Below, piece after piece: positions 33,627 through 41,329 of a stretch of 64,000 nt of DNA (within the stretch, counting starts at the first letter, position 1; the number at the start of each line of letters is the position of its first letter). The notes under the pieces are model-generated. The model searched no databases. It was not told the DNA's origin and saw only the letters and a list, made by a program, of their open reading frames with translations. A program made the translations under genes and the position numbers. This DNA is from Lentilactobacillus curieae (GTDB taxonomy: Bacteria > Bacillota > Bacilli > Lactobacillales > Lactobacillaceae), in contig NZ_CP018906.1 of assembly GCF_000785105.2 (NCBI RefSeq), forward strand, positions 868,001 to 932,000, read 5' to 3'.

Positions 33627-34076
33627 ATGAAAAAAAGTTATTTTTCCTTTTTACTCTTTCTATTTTTTTCCTTTTTTAGTGTGATAACAGTTTCTGCAAA
33701 CTCTACAAAACAATATAACGGTGTGCCTGATAAATTAGTTAATAAATACTGGAAAGTGAAGAACGGTTTTAATGACCATACAGAATTTTTTTATGGCAAC
33801 CGTGATAGCTATTTTGGCAAACACACAAGGATGGGAAATTTTAAATCAAAATGGATTTCTTATACAAAGGTGCAAGGCTCATATGTTATGACTGGAACTG
33901 ATCCATTTGATGAAGACCAAGTAATCTGGTGGTTTATTAAACCGGTTAATAATTGGAAACAAATAAAAATTGGATATACCATTGTATCTTTTAATAAAAT
34001 TCCACAGTATTCACCGAGCCATTATACTAAAAAATTAGCAACAAGAGTTACAAAAGTCACAGCAATGCTCTATTAA
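33627..34076 (+). CDS. Small secreted protein, paralogue of the 34521 gene
   Basis: 149 residues from the ATG at 33627 (GGAGAT upstream). Signal peptide about 1-25 ending VSAN. The mature part shares with the protein at 34521-34973 the segments VNKYWKVKN, KHT, WWFIKP, IGYT, P-x-Y-x-P and a terminal RVTKVTAMLY. No cysteines. I know no named family; a small secreted beta-rich domain is likely. A terminator follows directly. Confidence 0.7.
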   Translation: MKKSYFSFLLFLFFSFFSVITVSANSTKQYNGVPDKLVNKYWKVKNGFNDHTEFFYGNRDSYFGKHTRMGNFKSKWISYTKVQGSYVMTGTDPFDEDQVIWWFIKPVNNWKQIKIGYTIVSFNKIPQYSPSHYTKKLATRVTKVTAMLY

Positions 34077-34084
34077 TGGGAAAA

Positions 34085-34114
34085 GCCAGGGAATTAAGTT
34101 CCCTAGCTTTTTTT
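34085..34114 (+). terminator. Terminator
   Basis: GCCAGGGAA (34085-34093) / TTCCCTAGC (34099-34107) and seven T. Confidence 0.85.
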
Positions 34115-34166
34115 CTAAATATGTAGCTCCAAAACCCCTTTTTTGATTTGGAGATGTAGTCATACA

Positions 34167-34490
34167 ATGAAAAGAAAAGCAAATATCAAAAGGATAATCT
34201 TAGGAATTGCGGTACTACTGTTTTTGGTAAGCACCTTATTTCCTAAAAATTCTGTTAGGACTACGATGCTATTAACGGGTGCCTCTCCGGTAAGCGTTAT
34301 AAAATGTAATCCAGAATATCTTGGACCAGAGTCCAAATACTATAAAACCCCTGTTTACATGATTCCGATGAAATATGGATATACGCCATTATTCTCAAAT
34401 GCACTGGAACCAATGTACACTTTCAAAATTCAAAGAATTCTGTTTATTTTTAATTTTGCAATTCCAACATTTTTGGATACCCCATTGTAA
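34167..34490 (+). CDS. Small membrane-anchored protein, unknown
   Basis: 107 residues from the ATG at 34167; the ribosome site is imperfect (GGAG about 13 bases upstream), so the start is uncertain. Basic start MKRKANIKR, one hydrophobic helix (about 9-25), then a polar stretch with one cysteine, and a hydrophobic end. It could be a secreted or anchored protein. Nothing recognisable. It lies between the two paralogous secreted proteins. Confidence 0.5.
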   Translation: MKRKANIKRIILGIAVLLFLVSTLFPKNSVRTTMLLTGASPVSVIKCNPEYLGPESKYYKTPVYMIPMKYGYTPLFSNALEPMYTFKIQRILFIFNFAIPTFLDTPL

Positions 34491-34520
34491 TAAAAATTTT
34501 TAATTTTAGGAGAGCAACTA

Positions 34521-34973
34521 ATTAATTTAAAAATATTTTTACTGGCCATCACTACAATCTTTGTACTTTTAATCAGTGTTAGTGACGTTTCAGCAAATTC
34601 TAATATCACGGTTCATAAGGGCTTTCCCTCAGGATTGATTAATAAGTATTGGCAAATTCAAAACAGGCATAAAAACAAGCAATACTTCTATTTCAAGAAA
34701 AATCATATGGTTGCTAAGCATACAGAGCTAGGATCTTACTCTGCTAGTGACGGTTTATGGATGAAAAAGGATAATGTTTTTGTAGTATCATCCTGGAATG
34801 CTAATGATATTTACAATAGCATTTGGTGGTTTATTAAGCCTAACAAAAATATGACTGAGTCAAGAGTGGGTTATACGAGGATACCAATTAACAAATATCC
34901 AACACATCAACCGGCATACTACCTTAAAATGCACGCAAAGCGCGTTTCAGCAGTAACAGCACAATTAGGCTAA
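34521..34973 (+). CDS. Small secreted protein with apparent ATT start, paralogue of the 33627 gene
   Basis: Read from ATT at 34521 it is 150 residues with a signal peptide (LKIFLLAITTIFVLLISVSDVSAN) and matches the length (149) of its paralogue at 33627. AGGAG (34508-34512) lies eight bases before the ATT. The first ordinary start, TTG at 34635, is past the signal peptide and has no ribosome site. Shared segments are NKYWQIQN, KHTELG, WWFIKP, GYTR and RVSAVTAQLG. Either a true ATT start or a start codon lost by mutation. Confidence 0.65.
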   Translation: MNLKIFLLAITTIFVLLISVSDVSANSNITVHKGFPSGLINKYWQIQNRHKNKQYFYFKKNHMVAKHTELGSYSASDGLWMKKDNVFVVSSWNANDIYNSIWWFIKPNKNMTESRVGYTRIPINKYPTHQPAYYLKMHAKRVSAVTAQLG

Positions 34974-35275
34974 CAATAGATACAAGTGCGATGCTTAGTA
35001 TTTTTTAACATAAGACTTTTGATATGTGAAATGCACATGAGAACGTATAGGTTTACATTGATTGGAGTATATAAACCTATACGTTCTTTTAGTTTCTTCT
35101 TAAAAGGATAAAGTTTAAATTGTTATAGTAATCTAGTGTAGTGAACACACATATATAAGTTGGGGAATTAAATAATTGGACTATAGTCAACACGTGAGAC
35201 ATATTTTATGAGAGATTGGATACGGCAAAATGGATTATTACGCTATTTTACCGTTTTAGAAGAGGATGACTGTTA
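34974..35275. other. Intergenic, one terminator and no gene seen
   Basis: Contains the terminator at 35041-35090 and about 180 AT-rich bases before the next small gene. No other feature is supported. Confidence 0.5.
35041..35090 (+). terminator. Terminator
   Basis: GAACGTATAGGTTTA (35041-35055) / TAAACCTATACGTTC (35072-35086), 15 perfect pairs, then TTTT. Confidence 0.85.
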
Positions 35276-35473
35276 ATGCAAAGATTGAAGTCTGTCTATC
35301 AAGAAATAAAAAGCAACCCATGGGAAACGTTAATCATGGTTATAGTAATTGTTGCTATGATATGGCTTGTGACAAATGTTAGGCTTTTCTCATTTTTAAG
35401 TATTGTGGTAGTGGCTTTAATTCTGCTAATTCCAGTAATGTACTTATGGAAATCGTCTAAAAATGGTGAGTGA
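35276..35473 (+). CDS. Small membrane protein, 65 residues, unknown
   Basis: ATG at 35276 with GAGGATG upstream. Two hydrophobic segments (about 17-33 and 36-55) and polar ends (MQRLKSVYQEIKSNPWE; WKSSKNGE). No family recognised. The 32-base direct repeat begins at the last base of its stop codon, so the repeat may mark an old duplication or exchange involving this gene end. Confidence 0.6.
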   Translation: MQRLKSVYQEIKSNPWETLIMVIVIVAMIWLVTNVRLFSFLSIVVVALILLIPVMYLWKSSKNGE

Positions 35474-35504
35474 TTAAACAATCCGTAAAGACTGATTATT
35501 TAGG
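35473..35504 (+). repeat. 32-base direct repeat, right copy
   Basis: Matches 30429-30460 at 30 of 32 positions. Starts at the end of the 65-residue membrane protein gene and ends about 50 bases before the promoter of the next T-box unit. Confidence 0.8.
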
Positions 35505-35554
35505 CATCTAAAGAAGCTGGATTAAATTAATTTTAATTTAATTACAAAAAAGTG

Positions 35555-35584
35555 TTGACACCTCTCATCTGTTTATTCTATACT
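35555..35584 (+). promoter_or_regulatory. Promoter of the T-box-controlled reductase
   Basis: TTGACA (35555-35560), 18-base spacer, TATACT (35579-35584). Confidence 0.75.
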
Positions 35585-35589
35585 TCATT

Positions 35590-35868
35590 CAACAATTTAA
35601 TCCGAATAAGTTATTTGGCTGATGGAGTAGTCACTTAGCCCTACAAAGAGAGTACCGTTACGGTGTGAAGGTATTAGGACTTCTTGATTAAAGATTATCC
35701 AAGTTAATGTTCACTTTACGAGGTGAACTGGGTGCACCCAATACAGTGCAGCGTATCGCAAACTCGAGTGCCGTACGTGAAGAGTGATTAGCAGTGATGT
35801 TGATCAGAATTTTGGGTGGTAACACGTTATCTAACGTCCCTTGGTCTTTGACCAAGGGGCGTTTTTTT
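35590..35868 (+). promoter_or_regulatory. T-box leader before the ketopantoate-reductase-like gene
   Basis: The T-box sequence TGGGTGGTAACACG is at 35813-35826. The terminator is CGTCCCTTGGTC/GACCAAGGGGCG (35835-35846 with 35850-35861) plus seven T. Upstream, AGTA and AGAGAG motifs of stem I are visible. I could not place the specifier triplet with confidence, so the sensed amino acid is open. Confidence 0.85.
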
Positions 35869-35904
35869 CGGATTAAATTAAAAAATCAAAGGAGTGTGGT
35901 TTTC

Positions 35905-36912
35905 ATGAAGTATGGAATTATTGGTGCAGGCGCAATGGGATACAGGTACGGAGTAATGTTACAAGAAAATGCTGGCGTGGAAGTTGATTTCATCGATACA
36001 TGGGAACCAAACGTTGAAAAGGTTCGCGAACAAGGTGGAGTTTCTGTTGCCAGAGATCATCAGAACCGCAGAATCGTTCCAATCAACATTTACTACCCAG
36101 AAGAATATAGTGGTCATCCTGATGTCTGGATTATTTTTAAGAAGCAAATGCAATTAGCTGAAGAAATGGAACGTGACCAAGCTGCTGGGATTTTTCACGA
36201 AGATCAGTATGTATTCTCAGCAATGAACGGTATGGGTCACTTTGAAAAAATCGCCAAGTATTTCCCAGCAGATCACATCATTTGTGGTACTGCAATGATT
36301 GCTACCAGATTAGATGGCCCCGCTAATGTTGATTTCATGGGTGCTGAAGGAACTGAGGAAATGCACATGGCACGTTACACTAACGAAAAGCCTAATGACG
36401 TGATGGAAGCAGTTGTCGCCGATTTTAAACAAGCTAAGATGAACCCAATTTTCGCCGATGATTATATGGGAATGTGTATGTCAAAAGTGGTTTTCAACGC
36501 GGTAACCAATACATTATGTACAATGTTTGAAATGCAGATGGGTCAATTTATCGAGTATGAGGGTGTTCGCGAGATGGCACGGCAATTATTCGATGAGGCT
36601 TATGATGCATGTGAGAGAGCGGGAATTTACCTAATTGCTACTCGTCAGGAACAGGTTGATTCGGTGATCACGGTCAGTCAAGAATATAAGTACCACTATC
36701 CATCAATGTACCAAGACTTTTCAAAGGGTCGACCAACCGAAGTTGATTACATCAACGGCTACATCGCAAAAATTGGTCGTCAACACGACTACGTTTGCAG
36801 AACCCATGAGTTTGTAACCCATGAAGTCCACATGGCTGAAATGATGCGCAAATATCACAAGAACGTTGAAAATGTTGCAGATGTACAAGTTGAACCAGCC
36901 AAAGCAATTTAA
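35905..36912 (+). CDS. Ketopantoate reductase-family (PanE/ApbA) oxidoreductase
   Basis: 335 residues from the ATG at 35905 (AAAGGAG upstream). N-terminal NAD(P)-binding fold GIIGAGAMGYRYG; central GMGHFEKI and CGTAMIATRLDGPANV; the C-terminal helical domain has the family lysine region (MCMSKVVFNAVTNTLC near residue 192). PanE makes pantoate, but lactococcal members reduce branched-chain 2-oxo acids to D-hydroxy acids. Control by a T-box points to amino-acid metabolism rather than vitamin synthesis. Exact substrate is inference. Monocistronic, ends at a terminator. Confidence 0.85.
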   Translation: MKYGIIGAGAMGYRYGVMLQENAGVEVDFIDTWEPNVEKVREQGGVSVARDHQNRRIVPINIYYPEEYSGHPDVWIIFKKQMQLAEEMERDQAAGIFHEDQYVFSAMNGMGHFEKIAKYFPADHIICGTAMIATRLDGPANVDFMGAEGTEEMHMARYTNEKPNDVMEAVVADFKQAKMNPIFADDYMGMCMSKVVFNAVTNTLCTMFEMQMGQFIEYEGVREMARQLFDEAYDACERAGIYLIATRQEQVDSVITVSQEYKYHYPSMYQDFSKGRPTEVDYINGYIAKIGRQHDYVCRTHEFVTHEVHMAEMMRKYHKNVENVADVQVEPAKAI

Positions 36913-36972
36913 TGTAGTTATTTCACAATAAAAGTTTAATCACATAGAGCCAAAGAATAGTACACATAAACG

Positions 36973-37006
36973 AGAACGCAAACTTGTAGAAGTTTGCGTT
37001 CTTTTT
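36973..37006 (+). terminator. Terminator
   Basis: AGAACGCAAACTT (36973-36985) / AAGTTTGCGTTCT (36990-37002), then T run. Confidence 0.92.
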
Positions 37007-37012
37007 AGTTGA

Positions 37013-37033
37013 TGTAAACTAATGGTTGCTTTT
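37013..37033 (+). repeat. 21-base upstream motif, copy 1
   Basis: TGTAAACTAATGGTTGCTTT and one more T; the second copy at 43563-43583 differs at one position. Both lie just after a terminator and 55-76 bases before a small membrane protein start. Confidence 0.7.
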
Positions 37034-37088
37034 TAACCCCTTATAAACGTGCTATTGTGGTATTAAACCCGTAAGGAGGTCCACTGTT

Positions 37089-37562
37089 ATTAAAGATAAA
37101 TTTTTAGCCCTTATAGCAATTGTTCTTTTAGTAATTGGGGCGTCATTCTTTTTATTTGTGATCCTAGTTGCGGGTTGGGGTTTTCTAGCACTGTTATTTT
37201 TATGGTTAACTCGGACATTTTTAGTAATTCCCGGTTTAGGGAATATAAATCTATTAATATTCTATTTATACATAGTTATTCTTTCTTCAATCTGGGGTAG
37301 CGTAATCAAGCGAAAAATAGTGAAGCGTGAACTTCGTAGATTAACCGATATCGGTGTTCATTTAGTATGGCAGTTTCCGTTTATCCTAATCACCATGTTT
37401 GGATATTTTGAAATTGCCGGATGGGATTACACAATGGAATCATTCTCCGTTATGGCCATGATTGTAATGCTGATTTGGACGGTTAACCTTGGGTTAGAAT
37501 ACATAGTAGAAAATTTTGGTAGGTTTAAGGCCTGGATTCAAGGATCTGATAGTGCGGAGTAG
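37089..37562 (+). CDS. Membrane protein with apparent ATT start, unknown
   Basis: 157 residues if read from ATT at 37089, which has a perfect AAGGAGGT (37073-37080) eight bases upstream. The first ordinary start, GTG at 37158, falls inside a hydrophobic segment with no ribosome site. About four or five membrane segments, with a basic loop (KRKIVKRELRRL, about 76-87). No family recognised. Probably an operon with the next two small membrane protein genes, which follow within 40 bases and by overlap. Confidence 0.65.
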   Translation: MKDKFLALIAIVLLVIGASFFLFVILVAGWGFLALLFLWLTRTFLVIPGLGNINLLIFYLYIVILSSIWGSVIKRKIVKRELRRLTDIGVHLVWQFPFILITMFGYFEIAGWDYTMESFSVMAMIVMLIWTVNLGLEYIVENFGRFKAWIQGSDSAE

Positions 37563-37602
37563 GTTTACTAGTTTATGAAATTATCCAGTAGGAGGTTTTT
37601 TA

Positions 37603-38025
37603 ATGAAGGTTAAGCCATTATGGAAATATGCATTGGTGAATTCTGTACCAATTGTTTTTACTTTGTGTACGTTAGGGATAGTAGAAATCTCAGTATCTAG
37701 CAATAAATTTACAGTATTTTTGATTACAGTCGGGATTTTGATTCTGGTATTTGGATTGCTGCAAATATTTGTATATGAACGCTGGCTTTTTAAAGTTCAT
37801 CCAGAGTACGACTATAGAAATTATGATATTTCTACTTTAGGAAAAATTGTTACCTGGATCTTAATAATTATTTGGATAGTTTGTATATTTACTATCCCTG
37901 ATAGGTATAACCAATTGTATTTTATTGGTTTCATAATAGCGAACAACTTTTTGCAGTACCTACTGTCTGTTCCTAAGAATCAGAAAGAGAAACAACCAAA
38001 CAAGTCAGGCAAGATTGATGAGTAG
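37603..38025 (+). CDS. Membrane protein, 140 residues, unknown
   Basis: ATG at 37603 with AGGAGG nine bases upstream. Four hydrophobic segments (about 10-26, 34-52, 80-98, 103-120) and a charged tail (KNQKEKQPNKSGKIDE). No family recognised. It overlaps the next small gene by eight bases, so the two are probably translated together. Confidence 0.65.
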   Translation: MKVKPLWKYALVNSVPIVFTLCTLGIVEISVSSNKFTVFLITVGILILVFGLLQIFVYERWLFKVHPEYDYRNYDISTLGKIVTWILIIIWIVCIFTIPDRYNQLYFIGFIIANNFLQYLLSVPKNQKEKQPNKSGKIDE

Positions 38026-38194
38026 TTTATATTTAGCAGTTTTAGCAACGATCATCGGTGGAGTGATTGGGACACTTGCTGATGCTGGGTGGAGTCTAAG
38101 AGCTTTAAATCCACGGCTGTTTCTCCCCTACTTTCTGTTTGCAGGGCTGATATGTTCCGTACTATATTATGCATTTAACTACCCATTTGAATAA
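38018..38194 (+). CDS. Small membrane protein, 58 residues, unknown
   Basis: ATG at 38018 overlaps the end of the previous gene by eight bases in another frame. Reads MSSLYLAVLATIIGGVIGTL as a first membrane helix with small residues, then ADAGWSLRALNPRLFLPYF and a second helix (about 38-54). The coding frame is open over its full length and ends at TAA 38192-38194. Translational coupling replaces a clear ribosome site. Function unknown. Confidence 0.5.
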   Translation: MSSLYLAVLATIIGGVIGTLADAGWSLRALNPRLFLPYFLFAGLICSVLYYAFNYPFE

Positions 38195-38362
38195 ACAAGT
38201 ACATAAACTCGATTTAAATTGTGCACTATTGACACTCAATGCCAGATGTTGTACGCTTTTCACATTGACTTATCGATTCAAAATAACAGCGTCGGCTTGA
38301 CGAATAGAGTATGATATTTGTTGGATTGGTTTACCATAAAGTGTATGCCAGTGCTCTAATCG

Positions 38363-38418
38363 GGTTGGTTATACGGCGAGTCCGTTCCAGCGCACCAACT
38401 GCGCAGGGCGGACTTTTT
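38363..38418 (+). promoter_or_regulatory. Possible attenuator or riboswitch before the amino-acid ABC operon
   Basis: A terminator hairpin (AGTCCGTTC 38379-38387 with GGGCGGACT 38406-38414, nested GCGC/GCGC, then T run) sits 34 bases before the permease start. Its loop sequence ACCAAC (38394-38399) can pair instead with GTTGGT (38364-38369) upstream. The preceding 130 bases hold further possible helices. It fits no riboswitch class I can recall and is not a T-box. A plain terminator of the upstream membrane genes is the simple alternative. Confidence 0.5.
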
Positions 38419-38451
38419 ATTTTGTGAAAATATTATGGGAGCGAAGAATAT

Positions 38452-39150
38452 ATGTGGAAAATAGTTACTGATGCAACTCCGCAATTGCTAAGTGCGGGAT
38501 TTAAATACACGATTCCAATTGCAATTATTTCCTTTATTATTGGTCTGATTTTAGCATTGATCACAGCACTAGTTAGGCTTTCCAGTAAAAAGGGCTTCTT
38601 TATCATTATAAAGGGGATTTTTAGATTCTATGTCTGGCTATTTAGAAGTACGCCACTGTTGGTTCAATTATTTATCGTGTATTTTGGATTACCCTATTTA
38701 ACAATTAAAGGAGTTTTCCCTCACGGAATCAAACTCAGTCCATGGACGGCCGGAATTATTACGTTCTCACTGAATACCGGCGCTTACTGTTCTGAAACAA
38801 TTCGGGCCGCCATTTTATCAATTCCAAACGGTCAGTGGGAAGCTGCTTATTCAATTGGAATGACGCGGTCACAAATTCTTAAGCGGATTATCTTGCCACA
38901 AGCATTGCGAGTATCACTACCACCACTTTCTAATAGTTTTATTGGGTTGGTCAAAGATACGTCGTTGGCAGCCTCAATTACAATAGTAGAAATGTTTGAA
39001 GTTAGTCAGCAAATTACCGCTGAAAACTATCAACCACTATTGATGTACAGCTTAGTTGCCTTGTACTATGCACTGTTCTGTACAGTGCTCACTTGGGTCC
39101 AAGGATACTTGGAAAAGTCAACGTCCAAATACATCACTCCAGCAAGGTAG
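38452..39150 (+). CDS. Polar amino-acid ABC transporter permease
   Basis: 232 residues, about five membrane segments, of the HisM/GlnP family. Family signatures are FRSTPLLVQLFIVYFGLP near residue 64 and the EAA loop GQWEAAYSIGMTRSQILKRIILPQALRV near 127. Ribosome site GGGAGCGA. First of three genes (permease, ATPase, binding protein), 10 bases before the ATPase. Substrate could be cystine, glutamine or a basic amino acid; the sequence does not decide. Confidence 0.92.
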   Translation: MWKIVTDATPQLLSAGFKYTIPIAIISFIIGLILALITALVRLSSKKGFFIIIKGIFRFYVWLFRSTPLLVQLFIVYFGLPYLTIKGVFPHGIKLSPWTAGIITFSLNTGAYCSETIRAAILSIPNGQWEAAYSIGMTRSQILKRIILPQALRVSLPPLSNSFIGLVKDTSLAASITIVEMFEVSQQITAENYQPLLMYSLVALYYALFCTVLTWVQGYLEKSTSKYITPAR

Positions 39151-39159
39151 GAGGTTACC

Positions 39160-39906
39160 ATGTTAAAATTAACAAAGTTAAATAAAACTTTTGATGGAAC
39201 TCATGTTTTGAAGGAGATTACCACCGAGTTTCCGGAAAATAAAACAACGGTCATCGTCGGCCCGTCTGGATCGGGGAAGTCAACGTTGTTGCGGTCGTTA
39301 AACTTTTTGGAACGTCCAGAGTCAGGGATTTATGATTTTGAGGGGATGCAAATTGATTTTAGCAAACCGCTAACCAACAAAACTATTTTAGATATTCGTA
39401 AGCGAACTGAAATGGTGTTTCAAAGCTATAATTTATTTCCGCATCTCACTGTAGTTAAAAATGTTATGGAAGGTCCAACCCAAGTGTTAGGATTATCTAA
39501 GGCTGATGCAAAGGCGGAAGCACTGGAGTTACTTGATAAAGTGGGTCTTAAGGAAAAAGCCGATGTTTACCCAGCTCAGTTATCAGGTGGGCAAGCCCAA
39601 AGAGTAGCAATTGCTCGTTCATTGGCTATGCATCCGGAATATATATTTTTAGATGAGCCAACTAGTGCACTCGATCCAGAACTTGAACTCGAAGTTTTGA
39701 AGGTATTGATGAAGATTGCTGAAGAACAACAGTCGATGATTATTGTGACTCACAACCTAGCGTTTGCTAGAAAAGTTGCTGACAAGATCATCTTTGTGGA
39801 AGACGGAAACATACTATATGACGGGGACGTCAACCAGTTCTTTAATTCGGATAATGAACGGATTCAAAGTTTTGTTAATGCGATGACGTTTAATGATATT
39901 TCGTAA
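39160..39906 (+). CDS. Polar amino-acid ABC transporter ATPase
   Basis: 248 residues: Walker A GPSGSGKST, Q-loop VFQSYNLFPHLTV, signature [16 protein letters not shown], Walker [15 protein letters not shown] and the switch histidine in IIVTHNLAF. Ribosome site AGGAGG, nine bases after the permease stop. It energises the permease encoded upstream together with the binding protein downstream. Normal length, nothing missing. Confidence 0.94.
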   Translation: MLKLTKLNKTFDGTHVLKEITTEFPENKTTVIVGPSGSGKSTLLRSLNFLERPESGIYDFEGMQIDFSKPLTNKTILDIRKRTEMVFQSYNLFPHLTVVKNVMEGPTQVLGLSKADAKAEALELLDKVGLKEKADVYPAQLSGGQAQRVAIARSLAMHPEYIFLDEPTSALDPELELEVLKVLMKIAEEQQSMIIVTHNLAFARKVADKIIFVEDGNILYDGDVNQFFNSDNERIQSFVNAMTFNDIS

Positions 39907-39922
39907 TTTTGGAGGAGAAATC

Positions 39923-40747
39923 ATGAAGAAAAAAGGAATCATTACTAAGCTACTGCTAGTTGCTGCTGTATTAGGGGTTGCAGGCGTTTTAACTGCTTGC
40001 GGTTCTAATAGTAGCGATAAAGGCGGTTCATCATACAAATCTGAGCTTACTGAAAGCGGTAAGTTAACTATCGGTTTGGAAGGAACTTATGCTCCATACT
40101 CATACCGTAAAGACGGTAAGTTAACCGGATTTGAAGTTGACCTTGGCAAGGCAATTGCCAAAAAATTAGATGTTAAGGCTAATTTTGTTCCTACTAAATG
40201 GGATAGTTTGATTGCTGGACTTGGTAGCAACAAGTTTGATGTGGTGTTGAATAACGTAACGGTTACTAATGAACGGAAAAAGAGTTATGCATTTGCTAGT
40301 CCATACATCTTCACTCAGTATGTTTTGGTAACTAAATCAAGCGATAAGAATATTAAAAACCTTAAGGACATTAAGGGTAAGAAATTCGCTGAGGGAACTG
40401 GTACCAACAATGAAGATGTTGCTAAAAAGTATGGTGCCAAAACTATTCCATCAGACCAGTTTGTTAATAGTGTTAATATGATTCGCCAAGGAAGAGTTCA
40501 AGGAACCGTAAATGCCCTCGATGCATGGAATTCATATGCTAAGTCACAATCAACAAAGGGACTTAAAGCACGGGCAATTCCTGCTTCCGAAGAACCATTT
40601 GCACAAGTTTCGCCAATGCTTAACAAGGACTCAACTAAACTTAAGGCCAAAGTTAGCGATGCAATTAAAGATTTAAGAAAAGACGGTACATTGGCTAAGA
40701 TTTCTAAGAAATACTTTGGTAAAGATGTAACCATGGAAAACAATTAA
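39923..40747 (+). CDS. Amino-acid-binding lipoprotein of the ABC transporter
   Basis: 274 residues from the ATG at 39923 (GGAGGAG upstream). Lipoprotein signal ending GVLTACGSNSS. Family-3 solute-binding features: GTYAPYSYRKDGKLTGFEVDLGKAIAKKL near residue 58, then KWDSLIAGLGSNKFDVVLNNVTVT. The motif FEVDLGKAIAKKL and the length are typical of cystine/glutamine-type binding proteins. A terminator follows, so it closes the three-gene operon. Confidence 0.92.
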   Translation: MKKKGIITKLLLVAAVLGVAGVLTACGSNSSDKGGSSYKSELTESGKLTIGLEGTYAPYSYRKDGKLTGFEVDLGKAIAKKLDVKANFVPTKWDSLIAGLGSNKFDVVLNNVTVTNERKKSYAFASPYIFTQYVLVTKSSDKNIKNLKDIKGKKFAEGTGTNNEDVAKKYGAKTIPSDQFVNSVNMIRQGRVQGTVNALDAWNSYAKSQSTKGLKARAIPASEEPFAQVSPMLNKDSTKLKAKVSDAIKDLRKDGTLAKISKKYFGKDVTMENN

Positions 40748-40752
40748 GACAA

Positions 40753-40786
40753 AAAACGCAAACCATTACTGGTTTGCGTTTTTATT
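40753..40786. terminator. Bidirectional terminator
   Basis: AAAACGCAAACC (40753-40764) / GGTTTGCGTTTT (40771-40782). The loop contains the stop codon of the convergent MerR gene. Confidence 0.9.
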
Positions 40787-41215
40787 ATTCTGATCATTTT
40801 TTTCTAAATATAGCTTAACATCATTATCTTTTATTCTGGCCACAACATCAGCGTCCGGTACGTTTTCTGCCGGACCAAAACTTAGGGTGGAAACGTCACC
40901 GTCTTTTTCAATTGATTCTAATCGTTGACTGATTAATAGTTGTAGAGCATCGGCATCTTTTAGATACTGTTGTAAATCTTCTGCCGCTTTGGTTAAGGTA
41001 TAACCTTCATCAATTTTCGATTTGATAAATAAAATTCCAGCAATGTTTTTAAGTGTGTATCTCTTATTAGTTCCATCTCCACGACGAACGGACTGAATCA
41101 GACCCTTCTTTTCCCAATAACGAATCTGGGTAGTGGTGGCACCAGTTATTCTGCTGGTCTCGCCGATTCCAATGGTGATGTATAGACTGCGTAATCTTTT
41201 TGTGAAATTATCCAT
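40766..41215 (-). CDS. MerR-family transcriptional regulator
   Basis: 149 residues. N-terminal MerR DNA-binding domain (IGETSRITGATTTQIRYWEKKGLI, about 17-40; RYTLKNIAGILFIKSKIDEGYTL) and a short helical effector part ending in a polar tail. No cysteine, so not a metal sensor. Divergent from a drug-efflux-type transporter across a gap holding a palindrome, so it probably regulates that gene and itself. Confidence 0.87.
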   Translation of the reverse strand: MDNFTKRLRSLYITIGIGETSRITGATTTQIRYWEKKGLIQSVRRGDGTNKRYTLKNIAGILFIKSKIDEGYTLTKAAEDLQQYLKDADALQLLISQRLESIEKDGDVSTLSFGPAENVPDADVVARIKDNDVKLYLEKNDQNNKNANQ

Positions 41216-41277
41216 GTTTGCCCTCCACTTACTATTGACACATTATAAACAAAGTTATAACATAGTGCAATGTAAAT

Positions 41278-41292
41278 ATCACATAATGTGAT
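41278..41292. promoter_or_regulatory. Palindrome in the MerR/efflux intergenic region
   Basis: ATCACATAATGTGAT, seven-base arms around one central base, 38 bases before the transporter start. A TTGACA is at 41235-41240 upstream. A likely operator; which protein binds is inference. Confidence 0.6.
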
Positions 41293-41329
41293 AAAGATAT
41301 TTCAAAATATTTTAAGGCAGGCGTAATTA

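Noticed and set aside
30429-35504. Direct repeats as phage or ICE attachment sites
   Set aside because: No integrase, excisionase, relaxase or phage gene lies between or beside them and no tRNA gene is adjacent, so I call them repeats only.
35794-36912. Longer start for the PanE-family gene at 35794
   Set aside because: The extra codons run through the T-box antiterminator and terminator; the ATG at 35905 has a good ribosome site.
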